The notes below the pieces were generated by a model. It was not told the origin of the DNA. It saw nothing but the letters and a program-made list of their open reading frames with translations, and ran no database searches. Below, piece after piece: positions 12,621 through 25,800 of a stretch of 64,000 nucleotides of DNA (its first letter is position 1; the number at the start of each line of letters is the position of its first letter). Source of the stretch: Berberis thunbergii (taxonomy: Eukaryota > Streptophyta > Magnoliopsida > Ranunculales > Berberidaceae); assembly GCA_003290165.1 (NCBI GenBank), contig QNQO01009182.1:1-64000 (forward strand). The letters are read 5' to 3'. The translations under genes and the position numbers were made by a program.

Positions 12621-13097
12621 GTATACGAGGCAAAATTCTTAGAATCTATGAAATTAATTCAGATTTGGCTTCGAATTCATAGCATCTACCAATGCACCTC
12701 CAAGTACCCTACAACTCAACCGAAATTACCACTTAAGTTTATGACGTTAAAAAATTGTCTTTTATTTATTTATTTATTTATTTATAAAAGCCTATTATTG
12801 TTCGAATTTGAAGCCTATTTAAGAGCTTAGAATTACATCCAAAACATATTTAGAGATAAAGGGGAAAAAAGAGAAATTCAAGACGAGAGAGAGATGGCGG
12901 GGAGGAAGGGGGAATTCGAGCCGAAAAATTTAGGGGAAAAGAGGAGTATGATAAAAAAATGGATGAAGAGTTGAAAAAGTGTGGAGGTGAAGAGAGTTGA
13001 GTTGGAGAAAATGAACAATATACATTAATAGTTATGGACCAAGTCACTTTAATGTGAGTGCTCTCATCGGGCTATGATCCAAATGTTAAGTGTCATT
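12621..13097. other. Spacer without recognisable gene
   Basis: AT-rich sequence with a TTTA microsatellite near 12765-12785 and a purine-rich stretch at 12855-13015. Nothing coding is supported. Confidence 0.5.
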
Positions 13098-13105
13098 ATC
13101 ATGAC

Positions 13106-14031
13106 TAGGGGTGGGCACGGGACGGGATGGGAAAAATCCCATCTCGACCTCGTCCCATCCCAAACGGGTTCGAAACGGGACGGGATCAACGTGCTGCCTG
13201 TGACTGCTGGGAAGATTATCATCATATAAGAGCGTGAAAAATAGTTTTTTTATAATTAGATATAGATGTGACATGCAAATATAAGGGTAGCCACTAAATC
13301 CCCTAACAATGAAGTCGAGCAGACTGACTTTTAGAAAATGATATGATAAATGGGACCCACTAAAAGTATTGTGTCATTGTAATGACCTTCCAACTGATTT
13401 TACAATTTCATTACTGTGGGAAACAAAATTCATGGTTCATTGACAAAATGACATTTCATCTTTTGTTAGGGAAGAAATATAGACCTATTGGTGATGCTCT
13501 AACATATTCATAATGGTTTACCATCAATACATATATCGTAATTAAAAAAAATTATTTTTATAGTCCGGGGCATCTCAAATTCTTGGCTCCGCCCCTGAAT
13601 GTTCCCTTCTGAATATGTATTACTCAGTTAATTGTTATTTTTCATATTCACCTGGGTATTATCAATATTTGGAAGTTAAATAATTGGAGCCACTTTTATT
13701 GGGAATCCAAACAACAATCTGCTATATTTCTCTTACTTAATGAATATTTATTTCCTGAAGTAACATTTCTGTTACCACTGCAAACACCATGAGTTTATGT
13801 CAGTCATCTGTAGGTTTATATGAATACAAATAATAAAAAATAAAAATATTAATAATAAATATAAAAAATTAGCTCGGGACGGGACAAGATTGGCGGGATT
13901 GAAAATCTTCATCCCATCCCATTATAGATCAGGACGGGACGGGATCGGGATGAAATTATTCAATCCCATTAAGACCCACAAAAATCAGGACGGGACTGAA
14001 TCGGGATCGCGGTATGGGATGCCCATCCCTA
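13106..14031. mobile_element. hAT-type non-autonomous element, 926 bp, 365 bp upstream of the RAD17 start
   Basis: Termini TAGGGGTGGGCA and TGCCCATCCCTA, flanked by a perfect 8-bp duplication ATCATGAC (13098-13105 and 14032-14039). Subterminal regions carry repeated CGGGACGGGA motifs in both orientations. The AT-rich middle (about 13210-13870) is unlike the other family members in this window. No transposase is encoded. Confidence 0.92.
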
Positions 14032-14396
14032 ATCATGACACGGTCGAGAGAGGCGGAAAATCCTCAAGGGCGGTTGTGTTTGAAAGAGGAAGCGTGGGTT
14101 CGCATAGCAAAGCCTAAACACTTGCATCCAACTTGGCGTCTTTGCTTTGAGAATGCATTTGGTTTGCAGTGTTGGCTTGTTAGAGAAGATAGCAACAAGA
14201 GAAACGCTAAATGACTCAACCCAACCCGCGTTTTTTCGAACCCCCAAAATCAAAGCAAAGGCGAAAGAGTTTGGGTTTATCTGTCTCTGCGATTGATTGC
14301 ATTAACAGAAATGATTCCTTCCATCGAATTTGATTATCTGTTGAGTAAACAATAATTAGATTAGGTTTTCTTGAAGAAGAAGAGTTGGTTAGTTAG

Positions 14397-16783
14397 ATGA
14401 TTGGGAAGAAGAGGAACGCAGTTGTTGTGCTTTCTTCATCAGACGACGAAGATGACGATTCCAGAGTAGGCCGTACTCGTACTCGTACTCGTACTCGCAA
14501 TCGTCGCGGTGTCAGTGGAAGTGTGACTAGTAAGGCTTCCAGTGGTTCCTCCTCAAAGAGAGCGCGTCGTCCAACTCAGTCTCACTCGTCCCACACCAAA
14601 CAAACCCACACACTCGAAGATGAGGTTGAGGTATAATCATTTATCATGTATTTTACCACTGCTAGCCATTCTTTACATCTTTCTATGCATTTGCCTTGCA
14701 GCAGGTTAGTTTCGATGCATTATGTGATGACTTCTCCGATGCTTTTCAAGGCTTCAGAAAGCTCACTGGTATTAAATAAACCCTTCTTCTTTTTTTCTCT
14801 CTCTCTCTCTTTTTTAAAGCAAACAGGGTTTTAATGACCCCCACTACAAATTTTTATGCATCTCATAAATCACTTACATTGGTAAGTTAATTACCTCCTT
14901 ATTTGGTTTGGAGTATGTACGGATGGACGAGGGCTTGGTACATAATTTGCTTCAACTTCTTTTATTAGAGCCTTGAGACGCTCGTATTCTTTTCGTCCAA
15001 CAATACCAGTTCCAATATCATAAAATTCCTAAGGTTCCGTTGGTTCTGCTATATCATCACTACATGCGTTCATTGTTTCAAAACTGTTGGAGTGGTTCCC
15101 TTCTTTTTTCTCTTACTACATCATCATTATGCATACACGCTGCACAAAACAATGCACGTTGACCTATAAACCCGTGATGTTTATGTGATGCAATACCAAT
15201 TGCATAAACAAGTTCCACTAATTTCCTACCACACTAAAAAAAATAAAAAGTCGGGCTATGTTTATGAATAAGAAAATTTAATGCTTAAAGCTTCACAAGA
15301 CTGCATCATAAAAACCATTGACATAAAAAAATGATTCATGTGTGCATACCTTGATTTCTCAACTCTTCCTAGATGAGAAAACGAGGTATTGTCATGAGTC
15401 CTTTTTACAATGTAACTATAGATGATACCCCCAATCTGCAATATCGTTTCTCTTTCATCCAAATCTACATAGTCAATTTCTATTCCAATCTTTCGTGCAA
15501 TGCGTACTATTACAACAAATCTCTTGCTAGAAACTCAATGCATTCATTATTTGTAGTATTTGAGTGACTGTATGTGCATCATAGGGATGGAAACAAGACG
15601 AAGCATGGCTGGATAATGCCATCTCCACCTCTGTCGCCTTTCCCTTGCTTTTCTTCCTCTCATAGTCGACAAGAGCAAGAAGGTTTTCATTTCCGCAATT
15701 GAAATAGAGCAGAATGGGAGTTACAATACCTCAGACTCATGTTCATCAAGCTTAAAATCTCTTTCTTCAAGTACTCTGTGGATCCACCTTTGAGATCCTC
15801 AACACCACCACCACCACTAGAAAAGCTAACAATCCTGCAATTGTACAAGAGGAACCCTATTTAGCTCAATGACGAGAAACTAACTAACAGTGGTGAAACC
15901 TTCACCATTTTAACGAAGGTAGACCATAGACGTAAAGCCAAATTCCTAAAAACCAAACTAGATAGGGAACACTTCCTTATCTCACAACCCTGCCCCCTCT
16001 ACGCACACACATATGGTGAAGGGACTGAGTTCAAGACAAGCGTGTTCGGTGGCAATGCTTGATTGATGATGCAGCGGCTGCACTAAAACTTTATACTAGA
16101 AAGATATTGACTTGTGTTGAGACTGTAGACTTTGGTGTAGCATTACCCAATACGTAAGGCTGTGGGGAAGCTTCTTTCATCCAATATGCTGTTCTATGGA
16201 GCTTGGGCCTTGAGAGAAATACAGGGTTTTCATAGTGAGATGGGGGATGCTAAAAGATTATATTATAGGTTTCTTACGGCATTGGTTAGTTATATATTTT
16301 CTACTTCATGGTTTAAGATCTGAGCATCGTCATGCAGCAACAAAACCTTTTTGATGCTATGTTGAGACTTATCCTTTGTTTTCTCTTTTAATGAAAAAAT
16401 TAACTTATTATAACAAAAATTCTTTAAACTTTATAAATCAGGGTGGAGTGGCACGGATATGGCTTGTTTTCTTCCCCATACCTGTTCGATTACCTGAATA
16501 AAGCCTCCACACTTATCATCCCTATACGTCTTGTGAGATCGAATGTCTGATTCTGGTTGCGTGATCCCTATACATCATGTGTGCTCTATTACCTGAATAA
16601 GGCCTCCATACTTATCATCCCTATTCCCTATACATCACTTGTGATCAAATGTCTGATTTTGGTCATAGGCAAATTTTACAGAATCCACATACACCAGTCT
16701 CACAAGCAAATATATATGTATCTATTATCTATTATTATTATTATTAATATTAATATTAATATTAATATTAATATTAATATTAA

Positions 16784-16823
<40 letters not shown>

Positions 16824-19800
16824 GTTTAAAGTCTTCGACACGATAAGTTGGAATTTATTGACTAGATGCTCTCAAGGCTGGGATTTGGTCCAAAATGGAG
16901 AAGTTGGGTTGGAACTACTCAAAACAACTCGCTTTCTCTCAGATAAGATAAATGGGGAAACTAGAGGGGTTTTTCAAAGCTTCTAGAGGCATTAGAAAAG
17001 GCGGCCTTTGTCCCCCCTATTTTATCCCTGGTTGCTGAAAGTCTCACTCTAATGATCATGGAAGCTGAAAAATTTGGGCTTAATCTGGGGATTCATAGTG
17101 ACAGACCAAGGTACCCATGTCCCAATTCTTCAAGATGCAAATGATACCATTATTTTCCTTGATCCTTGTCAGAGTCAAGTAAGGGCTCTCAAATCGGTGT
17201 TATTATGCTTTGAAGTTATTTCTGGATTGGGTATAAACTACTTGAAGTCTAATATCTTTTCGGTAGGAGAGGTAGTTAATATGGATGCCTCGGTTGATAT
17301 TTTGCAATGTAAAGTTGCCAACTAAATACTTGGGAATGCCTCTTGGTGCTAGATACAAAAGTAGACAAGTGTGGGAACATATCATTGACATAATTACCAG
17401 TAAATTGGCGGTTCCAAGGTATGAAGGTCACACTTAAAAAAGGCACTCTTGCGAGCATTCTAGTGTTCATGATAACTATCACCATGCCAACATCAATTGC
17501 TAACAACATTGAAAGAGTTTGCAAAAGCCTTCTTTGGGGAACCGATGCTAATTCACAACTGTGGATAATCTGATTAAGAGGGGTTTCTACAACTGTGGAT
17601 AAAAAACTGTCTACATTGTTCACAAATGCAACATGTGGATAATCTGATTAAGAGGGGTTTCTACATTGTTCACAAATGCAACATGTGTGAAGCAGAAGAG
17701 GAACCTTCAAACATCTTTTTTTCTCCAGCAACTTCGCAAAGTAGATTTGGAGCAAGTTGAGGCTTTAACGAATTTTCCCTTGGAAAACAACCTTTTCCAT
17801 TGGATCATTTGTAGGAGGAAGAGTTGGTCTTCCAATAAATGGACTTGGCTTTGGAGAAGGGTTTTCTTTGCTAGTGTCTGGGACATTTGGAGAGATAGGA
17901 ACAACATAATTTAAAGGCTTGAAAAAAGATTTTCAATCCATTTGCAAGGGCATTAGGCTTGTGTGTGGCTATGGGGCAGCTGGGAAAAAACTAGGGAAGT
18001 GCCTTTTCACATGTGTATTTTCGAAATGGAAAAACTTCTGCAAGCTGTAATTGCTCCATGTGTACTTTTTCTGCTTTCTTGTGAATTTCCCATTTTGCAT
18101 TTTTTTTATTAGTAATACAACATGCTCAGTTGTTTTTTTGATAAAAAAAGTATTATTATTTGTTTACATTCTCTATGTTAAGTTGCACTTTTACCGTAGG
18201 ATGGATGGATGATTATAGCCTTTAGCAGCATGTTTGTTATGTCCAATACAATAATCTTTGGTTGATAGTCACTTTTAACTGCACGGATAGTGGATAAAAA
18301 ACTGTCTCAACTTGCAGTAAAATGAACAACTTACGGTTTCCATTAACGAAGTGAATTCTCAGATTCTTTTTGTGGATAAAAGATCACAGAATATATAGTC
18401 ACATTAATATCAAACAATATATAGTGCTCATAGTCACATTTGCCTTCACTTTGAACACGAAACAGATTCTGGATGCAGTGACAAGAGGGAGTTATGGGTT
18501 GACAAATATCAACCTCGATCGTTGGAGGAGCTCGCTGTACATAAAAAGAAGGTTTTGTGTGTCATGAATCTCAATTTTTACGGTGTTTATACTTTTTATC
18601 TGTGCATTATTCTTCGTATTTTTTTAATATTGACCAAGTTTAATATATTTGTTTAACTGCTGTTGAGTATGAACATGACATGACATGTTCTTTTCAATTT
18701 TCTTTTTAGTTGCTTCTTCATGTACACTAACAATGTGTTTCGAGAAGCTTTTGTCTGCATGCTGTCTGCAGAAGTTTATGTTTTCTATATTTCAATGAGA
18801 TCCCATACATGGGTTTATATACTGTTCTTCACTATACATGTTTGACACAGTGCACCAAGCCTATCTCTCATATTTGAATGCATTCAATATAAAGGAAACT
18901 TAATTGAGGGCTATCCCATAATTCAAGGGATTGGAATATTGGTTGACTAACTTATGAGGTTGATTAATGCGGCTTTACACTTTCCCAGTACCTTTTTTCA
19001 CTTAATAATCTACTTTGTATAATTACATCCTCATGGTCTGGTGTTGGTTGACTAACCCAGTACCTTGGTTGATTTTCAAAAGTTTTACATGTTCAATGGT
19101 GGGTTGCTTTTTGCTATGGTCGCACGTTAGCCTGAAAGGGATTTCACCTATTCTGAGGGTCTTTACTAACGTGCACCTTTTCCATTTTTGGTAAAGTTTT
19201 AGATCTAAAACTACTCTGGCGAGGGTTCTTTTCTTGGGGACCTCCCCCAATTTCTATTCTACCGCTTTTACTTTTAATTAGTTTTCATTTACTCTTTCCT
19301 TCTCCAACCATTACACCACTATTATCACTTCCATTACATTGGTTCTTCTTCTTTTCCATTACATCGGTTCTCCTTCTTCACCTACATCTGTATCACTTCT
19401 TTTATTACTTTTGGCAAGACACTACCGACAAAACCATCATCTTCCTTTCCTTAAAACCATCATTCATCTACATACTAACATTTCCATCCTTCCCCACTTT
19501 CCTATTACATCTATTCCCCCGGCCCAAGGTAGAAACCACATCTCTTCTAGATCTTCATAGGAGTCTTTGTTATCGTCTGCATCACTTTGTAGCAGTGTTC
19601 TAAAAATTGCTACGCAGTAGGCGGGCAGCGAGTAAGGGATTAGTGCTCAAAAGACTAGGCGAGTTTTTATTTATTTATTTATTTATTATAATTTATAAAA
19701 TTTGAGCCTGATAGTATATATATTACTTCCAATTCAATGCCAAAATACATGTGCAAAACGTATAAAAAATAGTCTTAATTTTTTTAACAGGAAATAAAAA

Positions 19801-22800
19801 ATAAAAGAGACATTTAAAAAATCAGCCTAGGTGGCCGCCTGGTGTCAACTATCTTCTTGCCTAGCCAAGTGAGGTTAGCAAGTGTAAATAATGTAGAGTA
19901 TTCCACATTGTTCTAGAGAGTTCTCTAGAACCTTCCATAAAATTCCATAGAGTTCCATAAGATTCTAGTCCTTAGATATTTCTAAGGAAGTGTGTAGAAG
20001 TTCATTGTAGACCATTAGATCAAATTGATCACCACCGTCCATTGAGGAGGTGAAGTTGTATAATTAGGCTAAGGCCTCATTTGTTGTAGTCACCTTAGAG
20101 AATTCAAGCAATACAAGTTCTAGTTCTCTTAAGCTCTCTTGTGTGTTCTTAACTTGCTTAGCTTTTCAAAGTCTAAGTAAGTCTTTCGTGGGCAAGGCTG
20201 ACTAGCTTTCTTTGATAAATCGGGGCAAAGTTTGCTAGTGTCGCACAGGAAGTACTTGTGAAAAGAAAGTCTGTGACAGTTGGTATCAGAGCCAAGTTTG
20301 GCAAGGTTGGTGAAATCATTCTACACAAGAGAATGTCGTCAGAGGTCAACAACCCATCAATTGGCAACAACGACAAAGGTGGAAAAGTCCGCAAGGACAA
20401 GTCGAAGGACATGATCACTGCGATGGATGAAAGGTTGGCTAAGTTGTGTGCCACCATGTCCGACTTGAGGGAGAAAATCGAAGACATGGACCAACGCATC
20501 GAGAGGCAAGCGTCCAATGGGGAGGACCAAGAGCTCCGGGAAGAGATGCAAGGATCTTAAACACAACAGTGGACATGGTGTCCAGAAAGATCGAGTCCCT
20601 TAAAGCCAAAATTGTTGCCAAAGATGCGGAGATGCATGCTTATAGGGAACGAGTTGAGAAGCTAGAAACTCAACTCAATGTGTGTATGGTTGCGGTAGCC
20701 AATGGTGGGACTACACCAGGGACAATCACCCACATAGTCGAAGCTTCCAAACCTAAGGCCGATGGTGGAGCAAGGAGTGCAAGGGAGATCGACAACTTTT
20801 TTGGAAACATGAAGCGCTACTTTGATGCAGTTGGCATAATAAATGAAGTATCAAAGGTATGTAGTGTCTCCTTATATTTAAATGATGTTGTTATAGTTTG
20901 GTGGCGCAGAAGGTTCGATGATGTCAAGAAGGGATTGTGCACCATCGACACTTGGAAAGAATTCACGAAGGAACTCAAGAGATAATTCTACCCGGTGGAT
21001 GCCGAAAACGAAACTAGGGCCAAGCTTCGTCGCCTTCAACACAAGGAAGGCCACATAAGGGAGTATGTGAAGGAGTTCTCGGAGTTGCTCTTGGAGATTC
21101 CTGAAATGGGAGAAAATGATGCTTTGTTTACCTTCCTTGATGGCTTAACAGGTTAGGCCAAGTTTGAGTTGAAGAGGCAAGGTGTGCAAGACCTTGCAAC
21201 AGCTATGGCTGCGGCCGAGTCCTTGATTGAGTTCAAGAGAAAGGACTCATCCAAGGGGCAAGGGAAAAAGCCGAGTAATGATGGCAAAGGTGGGAGAGAC
21301 AAAGAGAAGTTCTCCAAGGAGCACAAGAACTCCAAAGACAAGGGGAAGGAAAAAAGAGATGGATCACTCAAGAAGATATCTTACTTCTTATGTAGTGGAC
21401 TCCATCGGACATTTGAGTGTCCCAACCGGGGGAAACTTGCTGCGCTTGTCATGGAGGAAGAAACCAAAGAAGAAAGGAGGATCGCCTCAATGAATCTCCT
21501 AAGTGCCATTCAAGCTAAGGTCAAGGAGCAACCATGTGGAAGGATGTACGTGGAGACCGAGATCGGAAACAAGACTTTGAAAGCCATGGTGGATACCGGA
21601 GCCGACACAATCTACATGGCCAAAGACCTTGCTGAAGAAATTGGCCTATCATATAGTAAGGAGAAAGTATATATCAAGGGCGTCAATGCTAAAAGTCTCC
21701 CAATTGAAGGAGTAGCTCGTGGCACTAATATTCGGCTTGGACAATGGCGAGGTAATGTCGTTATAACTATTGCTCCAATTGATGATCACAAGTTCTATTT
21801 GGGTATAGATTTCTTGGACATGGTGAAGGCTTTCCTGGTCCCATATGCCAATACCATGTGCATCATGTAGAAAGGGACAACCTTGTGTTGTGCCCGTGGT
21901 ACGGGAAATAAGTAAGGAGAGAATGGTGTCCGCTCTCCAACTTTCTGAAGGAGTAAAGAGGAATGAGCCTACTTACTTGGCTACCCTCAAGGAAGACAAA
22001 TGTCCCATGGATGGAGGGGTGAATGCACCTAAGGTCGTCCAAGATGTTCTCAAGGAGTACAAGGATGTTATGCCTGCCGAGTTGCCTAAGAAGCTTCCAC
22101 CAAGAAGAGAGGTGGATCATGCTATTGAGTTAGAAGTTGGAGCAAAGCCACCCACATTTGCTCTTTATCGTATGGCACCTCCTGAGGTCGACGAGTTAAG
22201 AAGACAATTGAAGGATTTACTTGATGTTGGTTATATCCGACACTCCAAAGCTCCATATGGTGCGCCGGTCTTATTTCAAAAGAAACACGATGGATCCCTA
22301 CGACTTTGTATTGACTATCGGGCACTCAACAAGGTCACTATCAAGAACAAGTACCCGATTCCACTTATTGCGGATCTATTTGATCAACTTGGTGATGCAA
22401 GGTACTTTACCAAGCTTGACTTGCGCTTGGGATATTAGCAAGTCCGCATAGCCGAAGGAGATGAACCAAAGACGTGTTACAAGGTACGAGTCTTACGAAT
22501 TCTTAGTCATGCCATTTGGTTTAACTAATGCGTCGACCACATTTTGCACTCTAATGAATAAGGTACTAGCTCCTTACTTTGATCGGTTCGTAGTTGTGTA
22601 CCTTGATGACATTGTGATCTATAGTAAAACATTGGAGGAACATGTGGATCACTTGAGCAAGTGTTCCAAACTTTGAAGGAGAACGAGCTCTATGTAAAAA
22701 AGAAGTGCTCATTTGCCCAAGAGGAGGTGACATTCTTGGGTCATATCATTGGCAAGGGCAAGCTTCGTATGGACAAGTCTAAGGTACAAGCCATTCAAGA

Positions 22801-25800
22801 ATGAGAACCACCGACCAAAGTCACCGAGTTAAGATCTTTCTTTGGCTTGGTGAACTATTATAGAAGGTTCATCAAAGACTACTCTTCCATAGCCGCTTTA
22901 TTGATGGGCTTGCTCAAGAAGGAACGAAGTTGGGATTGAAATTCAAAATGCCAACAAGCTTTCGAAGGATTGAAGAAGGCAATTGTGGAGGAATCGGTGT
23001 TGGCACTTTCCAACCATTCTATGTCTTTTGAGGTACATACGGATGCTTTCGACTTTGCTATTGGTGGAGTATTGATGCAAAAAGGGCATCCTATTGCCTT
23101 TGCAAGTAGGAAGCTCAATGATACTGAGAAGCGGTACACAGTGCAAGAGAAGGAAATGACTGCGGTTGTGCATTGCTTGCGAACATGACGACATTACTTG
23201 CTTAGGAACAAATTTGTGGTCAAGACCAACAATGTTGCCACTAGCTACTTCCAGACACATAAGAAGCTCACACCAAAACAAGCTAGATGACAAGATTTCT
23301 TGGCAGAGTTTGATTACACTTTGGAGTACAAGCCTGACAAGGTTAATCTTGTTGCGGATGCTTTGAGTAGAGAAGGAGAACTTGCTAACATAAGTCAACC
23401 TCAAAGCAACTTGAAGGGACGCATAAATGAAGGATTGACACATGATTCCATGGCTCAAACCATCATAGCTCTTGTCAAAGATGGGAAGACAAGATGGTTT
23501 TATACTCTAAGGGAAGGAGAATCTATGTTCCACCTTATGACAACCTAAGGAAGGAAGTCTTGAAAGAATGCCATGATAGCAAGTGGGCGGGACATCCAGG
23601 TATTCATCGGACTTGTGGAAGATTCCTATTATTGGCCACATATGATGGATGATATCAAAGCATATGTAAAGACTTGTCTTGTATGCCAACAAGACAAGGT
23701 GGAACAACAATCACCTGTCGGCTTACTTGAACCCCTTCCCATCCCAGAGAGACCTTGGGAGAGTGTTTCCTTAGATTTTATAGTTGGGTTGCCCGTATCG
23801 GAAGGTTGCAATTGGATACTTGTGGTCGTGGACAAATTTTCAAAGTATGCCACCTTCATTCCCACACCCAAGGAGTGCACAGCCGAGCACCCAAGGAGTG
23901 CACAGCCGAGCAAGCCGCACATTTATTCCTCAAACATGTTGTGAAGTATTGGGGTGTGCCCAAATCTATCATTAGTAATCGGGATACTCGGTTCACGGGG
24001 AAATTTTGGACTGAGTTATTCAAGTTGTTGGATACCGACCTTAACTTTTCTACTAGCTTTCATCCTCATTTGAAGCTAGCTGGGAGCCAATCCAACATTT
24101 GTGGCAATTCAAAGAGAAAATCCAAACGCACGAGGATTTGAAGGCAATAAGGACGTTGCCTGATTAGGTGGGGGAGAATGTCACAACTATCTTCTTGCCT
24201 AGCCAAGTGAGGTTAGCAAGTGTAAATAATGTAGAGTGTGTTTTAGAGAGTTCTCTAGAACCTTCCATAAAATTTCATAGAGTTCCATAGAATTCTAGTC
24301 CTTAGATATTTCTAAGGAAGTGTGTAGAAGTTCATTGTAGATCGTTAGATCAAATTGATCACCACCGTCCATTGAGGAAGTGAAGTTGTATATATAGGTT
24401 AAGGCCTCATTTGTTGTAGTCACCTCAGAGAATTCAAGTAATACAAGTTCTTGTTATCTTAAGTTCTCTCGTGTGTTCTTAACTTGCTTAGCTTTCCAAA
24501 GTCTAAGTAAGTCTTTCGTGGGCAAGGCTGACTAGCTTTTTTTGATAAGTCGAGGCAAAGTTTGCTAGTGTCGCAAGGGAAGTACTTGTGAAAAGAAAAC
24601 TCGTGACATTGGGCGGCTCCCAGCCGGCTAGCACCTAGACCCCGCCTAGGCCAATTTTTAGAATTGATATGCTGTTGCACTAGTCCAAACTGATATTCTG
24701 TTGCATGGGTCCATGACTCTTGGCTCCTCCATTTCTCACATCTAGCAGCTCGAAAGTGCAACATATCTGTCATTTCTGGTCGATTGGTTATCTCTGCAGC
24801 CGACTCCAATCTCTAGTACATGGATCTTCTGAAAATAGATCACAAGTGGATTCAGTATAAAAAATACATACTGGTGGCCTGGTTCTTTCGGAGCAAAGTA
24901 ACAAAGGAACCTTTAAAGTCTTTGCGGAAGACAAACAAGCAGAGTGGCTAGTCGATTCCCTTTTTCTCTCCCGTTAGACTCAAACAAGTGGCGCAATGGC
25001 TTTGCGTGGTCTCTTGTGGAAATTGCTAAGAACCATGCAGGCGTTTGGCGCGAATCAGATTTCTATGGGGAATTTTTTCCACATTTTAGTCTTCCCAGAA
25101 GGAAGCAATGGAGAAGGCTGGAGAGAACTTGTTTCTGCTACAACAAAACTTGCACAAGAACCCAAGTCTATATACTAGAAAACTTACCTTCCAACGGTCC
25201 CTCAACCACAACTTAGGTTCCTCCTCCACCTTTGTAGCCTTGCCTTTGGGGTCGACACTCTGCTCCTCTGGCTGTAGGCTGTTTGTCAGTGCTGCATGTT
25301 CACTCTACAGCTCACTCATTCCCTTTGGTTCTACCCAACAATCCTACTCTTCTTTACAAAAGGCATCCATTTCCACCAACAAACCACCTCCCACCTCAGA
25401 ATGACCCCCTGTGCATCTATAGTAAGTGCACCAATTACTCTCTCTCCTTTTCAGCTTTCCATAATGGTATCAAATGGACAAGGTTTCTTTCTCCGACCAA
25501 TTAATAATTGCTTTTCCGGTGAAAAACACTTTCACTTTCTCTTCCCAGTCTTTTCCTCTTCTAGCAAGTTCTGGTGAAGGTGATAGGTGATAGAAGAGAG
25601 AAACAAACAACTACTTTGGGAAAGGGCATTTTAGGCAACCGTCCATCCAACGACCATGCTAACACATTACACAATCCTAACGCATGCATCAACGGTTGTT
25701 AGGTCCCAAACAAAAAATCACACAATTATGATGGCAAATTTTGAATGGAGGGAAGTCGGCCAGGCAAGCCTTACTTCCTCCAATCGTTTTGATCCCTTGC

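Larger units (their letters stand above)
19843..24608 (+). mobile_element. Ty3/gypsy LTR retrotransposon, decayed, nested in a MITE
   Basis: LTRs at 19843-20278 and 24179-24608 (TGTCA...TGACA). The tRNA-Met primer site TGGTATCAGAGCC starts at 20281, and a polypurine tract GGTGGGGGAGAATG ends at the right LTR. The flanks CTGG/TTGG fit a short, mutated target duplication. Internal order: Gag with a coiled-coil-like start (20335-21170), an altered zinc knuckle (21370-21440, first Cys replaced by Tyr), protease DTGAD (about 21595), reverse transcriptase with [11 protein letters not shown] and [10 protein letters not shown] (22080-22680), RNase H (about 23020-23190), integrase (about 23560-24060) and a short chromodomain-end remnant (about 24085-24165). 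Stop codons (for example 20983 and 21154), frameshifts and a 23-bp duplication at 23868-23912 inactivate it. It lies within RAD17 intron 3. Confidence 0.94.
19593..24665. mobile_element. hAT-type MITE copy split by the gypsy element
   Basis: Segments 19593-19842 and 24609-24665 together resemble the complete 318-bp MITE at 45963-46280. The left part begins CAGTGTTCTAAAAA, and the right part reads GGGCGGCTCCCAGCC...GCCTAGGCCAATTTTTAGAAT. The gypsy element sits exactly between them. The outer right terminus is degraded and no 8-bp duplication is recognisable. Confidence 0.75.

Noticed and set aside
16557..16829. 90-codon ORF ending in Asn/Ile repeats
   Set aside because: It translates an ATT/AATATT microsatellite.
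21227..21493. Second frame inside the gypsy Gag region
   Set aside because: Shadow of the Gag/zinc-knuckle frame 21169-21870.
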